Shown here: one piece after another, positions 1-9,727 of the stretch
Layout: the number at the start of each line of letters is the position of its first letter
How positions within the stretch are numbered: the stretch's first letter is position 1
NCBI GenBank assembly: GCA_036362985.1
Contig: JAYGXS010000009.1
Span: forward strand, 26,144,289-26,208,288
Direction: 5' to 3'
Source of the DNA: Ligula intestinalis
Lineage: Eukaryota > Platyhelminthes > Cestoda > Diphyllobothriidea > Diphyllobothriidae
Length of the DNA: 64,000 nucleotides
Notes under the pieces: generated by a model
Databases searched by the model: none
The model's input: the letters and a program-made list of their open reading frames with translations, nothing else
What the model was told of the DNA's origin: nothing
Program-made: the position numbers and the translations under genes

Positions 1-1310
1 TAATTGTGTTTCAACAACTCGACTGCCTATAAAAAACTGTAGCGGTAGAAAAGTTCTCATTATGATCGCAGGGATTTACGTTGATAATTGTACCTGATCA
101 ATCTAAATGCAAGCCTGTTGAAAATTCTATTTCTGTGAAGCCCTTGTCGGGGAAATCAAGCAAACATGTGGTGGCCTTAGTCCAAAGTACCTTAAGTACT
201 ATAAAAACGGAAGAAAATGTAGCCACTTCCCGCTAGACCGTGTTAGAAACCATGCTAGAACTCTAGGGTACCTGCTAACGGCTATACATAATATAAAACA
301 TATTTAAAGGATATTTAAAGGCACGCTTAATTAAAGGACTACTTTTGAATAATATTCTACTTTTGATTATTTATTTCCTCTGGTTTGCACAATCAAATGC
401 TTCCGGTATATCTACGGCTTACTTTAAGTCAGTTGCAACACTTTTTGAATTCTTCGAACATATCCTCTTAATTTTTCAAAATCTGGTATTTCTAAACAAC
501 TTACTGCTAGTTTTGCTATTTTTGCTATTTTTATGTTTCCGATTCACTTAAAGTTTTTCAGTATTATTCCAAGACTCTGGTTCATTCGTTGGTGCCGGTT
601 AGCCAGTGAGTAACAATCTTTCCTATGTGTTGACATATTTTTATGAGCTAGGTCACGTACTCTAGATTTGTATGGAGAAAATAACAGAGCGAAAAAATTG
701 CTACACAACTGAGACCACGTTTTCGCGTGCCTACAAAGTTCAAGCGTCACTAAGTTTTACTGAACAGAAAATTAGACCGGCGCTCGTGAGTGCTTCCGGC
801 TTATCAACCAATCTACCGCCTTGTGAACCGTTTTCACTTTACGGCCTCAATAGCAGGGTGGGAGGAACACTGAGGGCAAGAAGAGAGAAAGAGAGAGAAA
901 GCGGAATCTTGATCAGTTAAAAAGCAAAAGTACACTCGATTTGTGCTTTCCCTGAAAAAAAATTCCAGAGAAACGTGTGTCTTTTTTCAGACTTTTTGAT
1001 AAAGATTGCTGCGACAATTTCAGTAGTCGTCGGGTATTTGATAAATTTTAACCCACTGTTTCCTTTCGAAGTGCACATGGTGTCAAAAATGGCAATGCAA
1101 AACGTGTAATTTGTCGATTTTGTTTTCATTTTTCTCACTGTTTTAGTCTGTCAGTCAGACTATTTCCGCCCATTAATTCTTGACTGCGCAGCGATTACTG
1201 AGTGGATTAGCTGGATTTTAGGCTGATCTGTCTACATGGTTAGCCTTGGGAGTATGTAAGCTAAAAGCCGTGGGGCGTTGAAAGCCTGCGAACTGATGTT
1301 TTAACTCAGA
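1..1310. other. No recognised gene
   Basis: Only short, low-complexity reading frames are present and none resembles a protein family I know. There is a short purine-rich GA run near 880-900. Nothing else can be supported. Confidence 0.5.
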
Positions 1311-1319
1311 TGTCGCAGT

Positions 1320-1960
1320 CGACCTAGTGTGCAGTTTTGCTGATTGGCCACCCGGGAGACTGAAAGTCTGGCAGCAATGCCTCCTTCCTAAGGAGATCTC
1401 TATTGCCGATGTAATGGCACGCGCTCATATCCGATTCCGGCCACGCCTGCAACCCGCGCCATTTGTCATTAGTTCCACATGTACATCAGCTCTGTTTCCT
1501 GTGTGTCCAGCAGCTTGTCTCCTGTGTCTTTCAGCAGCTTGTGTTCTGTCGTGGTGTCGGCCAACAGCGGTCCGTGTCTCTAGCAGCCGTGTTCCGGGTC
1601 GCTAACAGCAGAATATCGGGTCGTCGGCAGCGTCTCCAGCAACAGTCTTTATCCTAAAATTCAATTTATTATGTAACAGGAACGAGAGAAGCAGCTTTCC
1701 TTCCCGACGTCTACTTGTCCAGATAGATTGTTCTCTGTATTGGCTCTTCACAAGTGGCCTTTACAGGCAACCATCATGCCTCCAGCCATCGTGTCCTCAG
1801 GGGACCGGTCGCGCCTGCGGTGACGCGTGCACGTTCATGCGTCTTTTCGTGGCCCTTGTTATGCGTGACCTCAGAACCTGGTCAGCGGCGGTCTCGCGTG
1901 TTCCGTCTTTGTTACCCTCCCTCGAGGACGGCGCGAGTGTTGGGCCCTCCTAACACAACG
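1320..1960 (+). repeat. Dispersed repeat R4, copy 1
   Basis: This GC-richer block resembles 47680-48120 in the same orientation. Shared stretches include the CAGCAG-rich part (about 1500-1620 against 47700-47850) and the segment around CCATCATGC and TGTCCTCAGG (about 1780-1840 against 47925-47990). The copies are diverged and I see no coding domain, so the type of element is unknown. Confidence 0.45.
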
Positions 1961-2391
1961 AAAGTCTACTTTCACTGAATTACGCACAAGGCACCGCCCA
2001 GCGCCATAGTTATATAACGTAATAATGTACCATACTGGCAGCACAAGTTATTGCTAAAAACCCAAACAATTTTCACCGATATCCTGCCCGGGCTTTTAAC
2101 TAGTACCTGCACTGCCAGGATGATTAATCATTACGCAGATTATACTACTGACTGCCTGCTTCCAGCTTCATCGTCGATAATCTAATCTTCGCGACTGCAT
2201 TACCGTAACTTATATACAACTGCCATATTTTCCCATTACAAACGCGAGCATCTTAGTTCCTTAGGGCAGGTTCATAGGGGCCACACGTATTGCCACGGTG
2301 TTTAGAAATCGGCGCACAATCAAATCCACCCTCTTTTTATGCCAGCCTATATTGTCTTTCTGTGCTGAAGCATTATGCGGAGATTGCACTA

Positions 2392-3584
2392 CAGTGGAGT
2401 CCGGTTAATGTGGACACCTCCGTTCCAGGCCAACTGTCCATATTAACCAGTTGTCCAGATTAATCGACCTGACCCCAAACCAGTCGTTTCTACGCATAAA
2501 AAACAGAATTTTGCATCTGAATGAAGTTTTATTGAAAGAACATGCTCAGTTTTGATTGCTTTGGTGGAAACTTTTCTCTTAAAGCTCCCCTAAAGTTCTT
2601 TATCACAGTGTCAAAATTCTCCACATCAAAACCTTGTTGTCGATGCCCCGTTTTGAGTACGGCCAATGCCGCCCGCATTTCTTTTGATGAGACTGGGGGC
2701 TCGACTTCTTCGTCTTCCTCTTCAGACTCTTCTTCCTGCTCGTCTGGTACCTTCTTGGCATCTGCAACTGCTTCGGCGAGTTCGCTTGTCACCTCCTCCA
2801 GTGTTGCCTCCTCGACGACTTCGGCATCGTCGTCGATTGAAACCCACTCTAGAAAACTCTCGATCCTGTCCTCTGTCACGTCTTCTGGGATCGGAATCGC
2901 GACTTCATTCTCTTCAACTTCCTCTTCAGTGGTGACGAAGCCCCCTTTCCTTCAGCAATTTACGATTGTCTCCGACTTCACCTTTTTCCACGAAGTGCTC
3001 AACATCTCCATGGCCTGAAGAACGTCAATCTTCTTCACAACGTTGTGAGCCAAACGCATGCCAGTCTCATCGTCTTCCACTAGGTCTTGGCTGATCTGCA
3101 AAATCTCTCGCCGGATCGCGGTCCGAAAGAAGGCTTTAAGAGATCGAATGATGCCCTGATCACAGGGTTGCAGAACTGAAGTTGTGTTGGGTGGCAAAAA
3201 TCGGAGTGTGATATTCCTCAGTCCTTCGACTTGAGTGTGGGCACTGCAGTTATCTGCCAGTCAAAAGCACTTCACTTTCTCGTGATCAGCTTCCACACGT
3301 ACACAACCACAGGCAAACCAACAGCAAAGCTTTGTGTACTGTTCATCTGAAGCAAATCTTTCAGAACAGGACGCGGGAATTCCCCGCCGCGGGCGATTTT
3401 GACTGGATTTTTGACAAAATCTGTGGGTTGACCGACCGGTTGACAGCTTGGTGCTGTCCACGTTAAGCGGTGGCTATTCAGATTAACCGGAGGATTTTAC
3501 TACGGAGAAATTCCGTTCCTGGCCAACTGTCCACATTAAGCGGTTGTCCACATTAACCGTGTCCACATTAACCGGACTCCACTG
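2392..3584 (-). mobile_element. pogo/Tigger-type DNA transposon, internally deleted
   Basis: A 26-bp perfect terminal inverted repeat lies at 2392-2417 and 3559-3584. It begins CAGTGGAGTCC and is flanked by TA on both sides (2390-2391 and 3585-3586), the target-site duplication expected of the Tc1/mariner/pogo superfamily. Sub-terminal sequence also repeats the TIR theme (GGTTAATGTGGACA units near 3500-3570). The element is about 1.2 kb. Full Tigger elements are usually about twice that, and the DNA-binding and first catalytic parts of the transposase are missing, so this is a non-autonomous deletion derivative. The coding strand is minus. Confidence 0.88.
2529..3285 (-). pseudogene. Tigger/pogo transposase, C-terminal DDE part
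   Basis: Read on the minus strand, the frame shows ADNCSAH (the second catalytic Asp region), then LRFLPPNTTSVLQPCDQGI, which is diagnostic of the CENP-B/Tigger DDE superfamily, then a helical region and a very acidic tail (about residues 10-50 of the last open segment). There is a TGA just before ADNC (near 3260) and another TGA at 2952-2954, inside the position where relatives read NCF-KAGF. Everything upstream of ADNC, including the helix-turn-helix and first Asp, is missing or unrecognisable. The protein ends in QSKLSMFF (2535-2558), which matches the PCNA-interacting (PIP-box) pattern Q-x-x-h-x-x-aromatic-aromatic. The copy is dead; its identity is clear. Confidence 0.88.
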
Positions 3585-3586
3585 TA

Positions 3587-5239
3587 CTGTGAACTCGCTA
3601 TTCCGCAGTCTACTGGACACTGTTTGGGTGTGGGAGTGGTCAGAGTGTGACGTAGATCACGCCAGTCTATATTCACGGTAATCCGGCCAAGTTCACCGCG
3701 TTGCTTCAGCTTGGTGTGACTCGAAGTGGACATCCTCGAGAGCGACGGTCGAACTGTTGATCCACATGTGAGAAACTCGATGGAATTTAAATGCACACCA
3801 GCAAGGGGAAGCCAACACTGTAACCAAGCGAGCAATGGGGCCCCAACGCTGTGAGCTGTGAATTTAAGTACAGTTGGGTCAACTTATCCGCCCAGCCTAC
3901 TGCGACATATGGAATCCACACATTCTGATCTAGTAAGCTGCCTACCCAAGCAGGATTTCTTAAGCAATTAATCTAGAAGCCACCAGGCGACTACAAGGCA
4001 CACTTAATTGCGGGCTTGACTGAGTAAGGACATAATTATTGACCATTCACTTCATAAAATAAATGCACCAGATATGGCTTTTTTCCGCCGTCTTGTTCAC
4101 ACGGTGGTAAAGACCGGTTTATGGCGAGCTAAGGTAGTCCTGTGCGCGTGGCGTGCGTACCTACGCGGAACCCCTTGTGTTAAGACAGGAATCGCAGACA
4201 ATCTCATTACCAGTGAACATAACTGCTCGGACAATTCACTGGTTCGGTGTGGTGGGGAGAGGGGAGATAAGAAAGAGGAGCCAATCTTCCGTTCAAAAAT
4301 GCGGATATTAGGGGAGAGGATGATGAATCGCCAAAATGTCACCTCAATGGTTGAGAAGCAGAAACACGAAATGAACACTTAATCGACTACTAAACTAGCT
4401 CTTTTTATTAATTTTTAAAGGTGGTTGATTGTAACGAGGCCCGGGGGATGGTTCAGCGGTTGGCTTTAATAATATATCAAAAAACTATAAGTAGTTTATG
4501 TGAAAGTTAAGCGGCAAGCACAATGGAAGGAGCCCGACATGGTCATAAATCATCCGTATCAGCGGCTGTCTGGGAACTAGGCGAGAGAGGGAGGTAGGTA
4601 CCGGCCAGTCCAAACATTCCTCTGAGCCTACTTATGGAAAAGAAGTCCGCCTTGTGGTGGGTAAACAGCAATTGTTTCACTTGTATACCACTTCATGACC
4701 TATTTCAGTCCTTTAACACTAAACGATTGGAATGGAAATCCCCTAGGACACACCTATTAATAACGAATTTCTCATTAGCCATGCAGTGAACGAAGTTACC
4801 TTCCCATTCAGAAATGGGCATCGTACCTCAAGGTTGCACACCCGTAATCCTTTAGGTCAATGTGTATCAGAGTCAGGGCAGGTGTTTGCTGTTGACCAAG
4901 GAGCGTGGTGGTACGATAAGTGCAGGTTCACGATGCACCAACCATGTGTGCCTGATCCCTGCCCGACAGGGGCATGGTTGACTAGAGCATGGTCCGCACG
5001 GCCGGCGCTACTGCGCTGACTCATACTGTCTTCGTTCGCCAAGCCTGGCACGCTGCGCGCTCTTGTTCTTTCGCACGCTCGCTGTCGACTCGCCCTTGCG
5101 TACGCTCGAAGTTACTCGATACTCCCACTTCCTCTTGTTGGCTGCAGACGATAAAGCCCTCACAAAAAACACAAATTCAGGGACACACCTGACGTGTAGA
5201 CATAGCTGGCAGCTGGCGTGTGAGGCAGCCTTTGTACAG
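3587..5239. other. No recognised gene
   Basis: A 102-codon ATG frame at 4074-4382 has no recognisable domain and is probably chance. The rest shows only short frames. No repeats that I can match elsewhere in the window. Confidence 0.45.
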
Positions 5240-5740
5240 TTCATTGCTCCATGGTCTAGTGGTGAAAGGAAGGTAACATAAGCGTGGATTAGTTTACCAT
5301 GATAGTAGACTTGCGTTGCATCGACTGCACCCTCTCCCTCTCTCTCTCTCTCTCTTTGCTTTCGCCCGCCCGAGCCCGGCAGCAAGACAGAGTCAAGAAG
5401 ACTGGAATCGGGATCGAGAACAGGTAATCGGCACGGCAGAATCTACGCCCAAGTGTATCACTGCGAGCCTTGGTCCACAACAAAAGCCTGATCAGGGTTT
5501 AAACACGAGCGCAAAGGCATGAAAGTGGCGACACAGACCCCGGCTCACATAGTCCAGGCGACCGGATGTGGGATCGGGCGCGTGTGGCAGGCTCGGCTGG
5601 GGCCGCTGCGGAGTAGTCGCAGGTGGCTGGTGCGGCGTGAGCATGTATGCCATCAATGAACCCCTCCCCTATATTTTCGGCATTTTTATGGGAACGCAAC
5701 CCGAATAGGGTCTGCCGTGTGCTGATCTAGCCTCCATATT
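5240..5740 (+). repeat. Dispersed repeat R1 (SINE-like), copy 1
   Basis: The head reads CCATGGTCTAGTGG (5249-5262), resembling a pol III A box of a Glu/Gly-type tRNA, followed by a CT microsatellite (about 5330-5357). The body ends in a conserved block with CGGCATTTTTATGGGAACGC (about 5678-5697). Matching segments occur at 43290-43640, 47080-47300 and 55590-55700 on the plus strand and at 13550-13650 and 31660-31770 on the minus strand. Copies are of different length and diverged. A tRNA-derived SINE is the best guess, but I see no clean B box. Confidence 0.55.
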
Positions 5741-5939
5741 GTTCCAGCTCAGCTAAAATATTGCCCATTTAGGGGGTGCGTGTTCCAACCCCGATTTCTA
5801 TGAAATCCACCATGCGCCCCAGAAGGTGACGGGCCTTTGGGGGGTAGTTAATAGTGATAGCAGATGTAATTGGCGTCAACCACATTCTTCACTTTCGTCC
5901 GGGACCAAGGAAACTAAAAGGGGTTCAGTGTTGGTTGCT
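5741..5939. other. No recognised feature
   Basis: Short spacer between repeats R1 and R2. Confidence 0.4.
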
Positions 5940-6330
5940 TTCTCCAATGCAAGCCGGAAACACCGCCGGACATAGTCTTAAGTGACAGTATACATTGCGC
6001 GGGTACTACTACACTACCTACCCTTATTCCCCCCCAGTGGGTGTCAGGACGAGCTCAAGGAGCTTGAAGCTGATACGGCTTCTACTGATTAACAATGCGA
6101 ATGATTCTTCGTAGTACTGGTACTATTTCTGACGCTAATATTAGTCCTAAGTGACGCTGATTTGAAATCAACGCTGGGGCTTATATCCCCTCAATCTCAA
6201 CAAAGAGTGTGAATGTGGGTTCATGCTATTCCGATAAATGCATGGTTGAGGCTCGGAGCACATGAATGCTTGCCCTGGTTTCCGTACGTTTCTCTCTATT
6301 CCTTAAAAATGGGGTCAGTTTCTCCATAGT
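5940..6330 (+). repeat. Dispersed repeat R2, copy 1
   Basis: Similar to 23690-24060 and 24330-24460, all on the plus strand. Shared signatures include CTGACGCTAATATT (about 6130), AGAGTGTGAATGTGGGTT (about 6205) and CGGAGCACAT (about 6255). It has no coding domain. Its class is unknown. Confidence 0.55.
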
Positions 6331-6334
6331 TTAG

Positions 6335-6947
6335 ACTGTGAGGAATAGGCTGCTGTTGGTAAAAGTAATATACTTATGCTAGGAGTGCTAATACTTACTT
6401 TCTAAGACCCGCAAATGGTATACTATTATATGACTTATACGTTCACGTTGGAAATCGGAGGCTAATATGCAGTCACAACCTATATAGGGCAAACAGTATA
6501 TGGGAGGGATAAAGAAAGAAATTTTTACTTAATAATGGCCGAAGTTCTACAATGCCTTTGGGTCCCAACGTAGGGTTATTTGCCGTTTTCACGCTAACTT
6601 TAACCGTCATCAGTACCTGGTTCTAACTTAGAATTTACAGAGCATCTCCTGTCTAGTAGGGAGCTACCTTCTCCCGAATCAAGTAGATATGGAAGCTCAG
6701 TAATTCAGTAGCTGAGTACGCATTTTTAATCCTCCGTTTTCGACGTCCTGGTGAATTCAAATACATTTTCTAGAACACATGAGAAAATTGAGATGAAGAA
6801 GAAGATTCGAACGCTGAGATAACACTTTTATTCCCCTGACTTTTCGCAGTCCGTTGTGAAAATAGTAGCAGAAATGGGTAAGCCATGCTCAAGAAGTTGC
6901 AGGATTTATAGTACATCCTAATTGCTGCATGTGTATGACAAATAAGG
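6335..6947. other. No recognised gene
   Basis: AT-rich sequence with short frames only. A GAAGAAGAAGATTCGAACG stretch near 6795-6813 resembles the extreme tail of the PLE families (a CTTCTTC-rich end), and may be a scrap of one. Confidence 0.35.
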
Positions 6948-7195
6948 ACAATTAACGGTAATTTTCCTCTTGTGCATTGATGGCTTGACCTGCTGAACTT
7001 CCATCACGCGTGGTGGACTCGGACGTGATTATTACTCTGCCATCTGGTTGCCTGGTGTTGGCGTAAGACGACGCGGTGGCCTTTGCGTTCCCCCAATTGG
7101 CCACTTGCTTCGGCCAAATTGAGCGTCAGCATTGAATATGAATTGGGCAAGTCGTTGCACTTTTTAATGGACTGGCGGCCGTCCGTCAGCTGGGT
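6948..7195 (-). mobile_element. PLE family 1, 3'-region fragment (copy A)
   Basis: This stretch is nearly colinear with 7862-8260, including the GATTATT-CTCTGCCATCTG block (7027-7046) and the GTGTTGGCGTAAGACG block (7055-7070). It carries only the end of the coding region and the 3' untranslated part of a Penelope-like element on the minus strand. Unlike the copy at 7862-8851 it has no tRNA segment between those two blocks, which makes it a useful empty reference. Confidence 0.75.
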
Positions 7196-7861
7196 GTTGA
7201 GTTATAGTCTGCGTATTTGATCAGAGGAATATAGAGATTGTCCATGGGTGTTGGTTAGTCTTAAGGTCGTATCACCTGCGTAGGCATACAAATTGAACAT
7301 TTAACTCCTATCCCAGCTTGAACTGCGTTCTTAGTATCGGTTCCACAAAGCTCTGTTGAGCGTATTGGCCAGACAGCAGCAACCGCTCTGGCAGACGGAT
7401 GCAATAAAATCGGAGAAGTCAGCGCTTGTCAAACAATTCACTATATGAGGAAAAATATCATTATTGTAGTACTTGCAGGTATACATTCCATCTGGACAAG
7501 CCATCCGGATCTTAGCTCGCTAGTTAAACGCGATGCTACTCAAATCTAGCCCAATTATTCCAAGTAGCTCTCGTTGCTTTCTAATTTGCTCAATTTGACA
7601 AAAATTTCGGCAGCCATCACAATACTACTCACCCTTCCCCTCCCCCCCCCCCTCATATGGAATCCACCATTAAGGAACAGCAAGCTAACTGCCCGGGCAG
7701 GATTTCCCGAGCAATCATCTAGAATCCACCAGAATTACTACTAGACTTACTTAATTTTAGCGGGTTTGGCAGATTAGCTTATTTCAGTTGACCTGCTGTG
7801 TGGGTTCGACTCCTACCGAGGCCGCGACTGAATTAAGCAAATCTGCCAACCCCCCAAACAA
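7196..7861. other. No recognised gene
   Basis: Short frames only, with a poly-C run at about 7643-7654. Nothing else can be supported. Confidence 0.45.
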
Positions 7862-8010
7862 ATAACAACAATTAACGGTAATTTTCCTCTTGTGCATTGA
7901 TGGCTTGATGACCGGCATGCGGGTCGTGACCTGCTGAACTTGCATCACGCGTGGTGGACTCGGACGTGATTATTGCTCTGCCATCTGCTACCCCGATAAG
8001 GACCGTAAGG

Positions 8011-8083
8011 TCCTCCATAGCTCAAAGGTTAGAGCACTGGTCTAGTAAACCAGGGGTCGAGAGTTCAATTCTCGCTGGGGGCA
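8011..8083 (+). tRNA. tRNA-Thr (anticodon AGT), possibly degenerate
   Basis: A 73-nt cloverleaf is visible. The D arm is GCTC/GAGC. The anticodon stem CTGGT/ACCAG encloses loop CTAGTAA, giving anticodon AGT, which reads ACU (Thr). The T arm has loop TTCAATT. The acceptor stem has 6 of 7 pairs, one of them G-T, with a T-C mismatch at position 1-72, and the T stem has one mismatch. Internal A box (TAGCTCAAAGG, 8018-8028) and B box (GAGTTCAATTC, 8061-8071) are recognisable. No intron. It sits inside a PLE copy, in the opposite orientation to the PLE coding strand. The mismatches suggest a gene copy under relaxed constraint. Confidence 0.85.
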
Positions 8084-8085
8084 CA

Positions 8086-8091
8086 TTTTTT
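8086..8091 (+). terminator. RNA polymerase III terminator (T6)
   Basis: Six T residues begin two bases after the last tRNA base. This is the normal pol III stop signal and supports the reading of the tRNA as a transcribable unit. Confidence 0.75.
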
Positions 8092-8130
8092 GCCCATCGT
8101 CAAAATCGACGGGAGAACTGTCGATTCCCT

Positions 8131-8830
8131 GGTGTTGGCGTAAGACGTCGCGGTGGCCTGTGCGTTCCCCAAGTGGCCACTTGCTTCGGCCAAATTGAGC
8201 CTCAGTACCGAATATGGCTTGGGCAAGTTGTTGCAATTGCTTATGGATTGGGGGCCCGTGAAACATGACTCAAGCAATTCGCAACTCACAGGACTGACAC
8301 CTCTTTCAAGAAGTTTGACCTCATTACATTTGAATTTGTAGGCGGGTTTCGTCGAATCAGCCGCAACTGGAGAATCGATATAATTTCGCCACACTGCTGC
8401 CGCGTGTTCGACAATTCGCGTCTTAAGAAGTCTGCCAGTTTCTCGAAAGAAGTCGCTTTTTCTGAAACTGCACCATTCCCTATAGACGACCCCAGATGTT
8501 TCCTGCCGTGACAGTGGGTCTTTTGGTTTCATTACCTTCCACCTCATGGTTGCCTCAGGCCCCTGTGCGACTTCAACTCCAAGTGGTGCGAAAAGGTTGC
8601 CGATGGCCTCCAAAACGGTTTGACGTACATTTTTACTCGCCAAAATTTGGAGTTGGTGTGATTTTGTTAGCCATCTCCTTTGCGTTTGCACCGGTTGATG
8701 AAGTGGCGCGGGTAACCATTTTCTCTGCACACCCGTCCAAGGTATTATACCTCGAAAATTTTATCTTCTACAGTTCACTGCAGTGCCTCTCAACACGCCG
8801 ATAAAGCGTCTTCACGCAGCTGCGTTTGTG
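8131..8830 (-). pseudogene. PLE C-terminal GIY-YIG endonuclease region (fragment)
   Basis: The minus-strand frame shows SGVVYREWCSFRKSDFF-ETGRLLKTRIVEHAAA, the GIY-YIG-type core typical of Penelope-like elements (GVVY...C.C...YVGETGR.L.TR..EH), then the conserved ELLESCFTGPQSIS region. The usual NYVGETG is changed to DFFRETG, so the catalytic loop is damaged. The reverse transcriptase part is absent. The frame ends inside the tRNA-bearing insert, giving a tail foreign to the family. A remnant, not a working gene. Confidence 0.8.
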
Positions 8831-8852
8831 GGTGATTGGGCGGTTGCTGGTA

Positions 8853-8965
8853 ACCCGAACCTTAACCGTTCACCTCATCCTTACCGTAAGTCCAACTTTA
8901 AACCCAACCTTAAACTAAGTCCTTACCCTCATCTTAATCATGAAGCTAAGTTCCCTGGAATTCGC
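8853..8965 (+). repeat. Degenerate telomere-like hexamer tract (AACCTT/AACCCT)
   Basis: Written in sixes from about 8853, most units are one or two changes from AACCCT or AACCTT (aacccg, aacctt, aaccgt, aacttt, aaaccc, aacctt, and so on) for about 16-18 units. The strict 6-base phase, together with similar tracts elsewhere in the window, suggests decayed interstitial telomere-type DNA or a related hexamer satellite. It directly abuts the truncated end of the PLE at 8851. Confidence 0.65.
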
Positions 8966-9571
8966 CTCAAAGCCAAATGAATTGCGGATGGTTCTTGCTC
9001 CCGTATTTTGCTTAGCCGGCAATACAAGTCATCCTTATACAAAAGCATCCCGCTGCGTTTTTGGGCTCAATCTAGAGGCCGGTAGACAGCAGGACTGCGG
9101 CATTTGGGCGTGCCTGAAGTATCTCGGAATCATGCTGCAGAATAATTAATATTACATATTCGCTCAACATTGCTTGAATTAGCACATTTACTGTACAAGG
9201 GATGACCACGGTCTGAAGGCGTCCTCGGCGTCCGAATCAGTTCTGTTTAGGGGGAGGGGCTAAGTACGGACTTTCAGCAAATGTCCGATGAGCTCTGCGT
9301 TTGCCATACTGATCTGTCACATGTGAGATTGTAAACATTGACATGCCTGTCTTCGCCACCATCTGGCGATGAGTAATGCTCATTTCTTCGTTTTCTGTTG
9401 CCGATCCAAGCGAAAATGCAAGTCAAAGGAAGTAATTGAGAAAAAAGTAAACGTGACCGTTAAGCTAACAATTTTCTTTGCTTAATGTGTCGAATTCCAG
9501 TCCAACCTAATCGTCAGAGACAATATCAGCAGCCGTTGTACACGCTTTAAGCAACGTGCCTAAAGGGACAA
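8966..9571. other. No recognised gene
   Basis: Short frames only, and nothing matched to a repeat family elsewhere in the window. Confidence 0.45.
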
Positions 9572-9584
9572 ATCCAGCGATTGA
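9572..9584. repeat. Target-site duplication of PLE family 1, left copy
   Basis: ATCCAGCGATTGA here is repeated exactly at 12003-12015, immediately outside both ends of the PLE. Confidence 0.85.
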
Positions 9585-9628
9585 GCAGAAGAAGAAGACT
9601 TGATCGCTGGGACAATATGTTTATTCGC

Positions 9629-9668
9629 CTGACGTTTTGATATCCGTCGCGGATTCGTCATAAGAGGC
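9629..9668 (-). ncRNA. Hammerhead-like ribozyme motif in PLE family 1 tail
   Basis: Minus strand: GCCT, core CTTATGA (CTGATGA with G5 changed), one extra base, stem II with ATCCG/CGGAT, CAAA in place of GAAA, ACGT, C, then AGGC. GCCT/AGGC gives a 4-bp helix I. Helix III would be the palindrome ACGT without a loop, as in dimeric hammerheads. AATAAA follows a few bases downstream. Two core substitutions make this copy probably inactive. Confidence 0.6.
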
Positions 9669-9727
9669 CTGAGTAGCAGAAAGGTGAAGCATGCACAGAA
9701 GTTTGCAGTATTTATAGGACACAGTCA

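Larger units (their letters stand above)
7862..8851 (-). mobile_element. PLE family 1, 5'-truncated copy carrying a tRNA-like insert (copy B)
   Basis: Minus-strand Penelope-like element keeping the connector, the GIY-YIG region and the 3' untranslated region. Sequence up to 8851 matches the long family 1 copy (compare 8700-8851 with 10040-10193). At 8852 it stops abruptly and is replaced by telomere-like AACCTT hexamers. Between 7989 and about 8130 it holds roughly 142 bases, including a tRNA, that are absent from the same place in copies at 6948-7195 and 16735-17087. Confidence 0.8.

Noticed and set aside
2542..3018. 158-codon serine-rich plus-strand frame
   Set aside because: It is the antisense shadow of the acidic C-terminus of the Tigger transposase.
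4074..4382. 102-codon ATG frame as a gene
   Set aside because: No domain, no homologous feel, overlaps an equally long opposite frame, and lies in repeat-rich DNA.
6790..6830. PLE tail end with GAAGAAGAAGATTCG
   Set aside because: Only about 20 bases resemble the tails and no hammerhead motif or terminal TTGCCAATA accompanies them.
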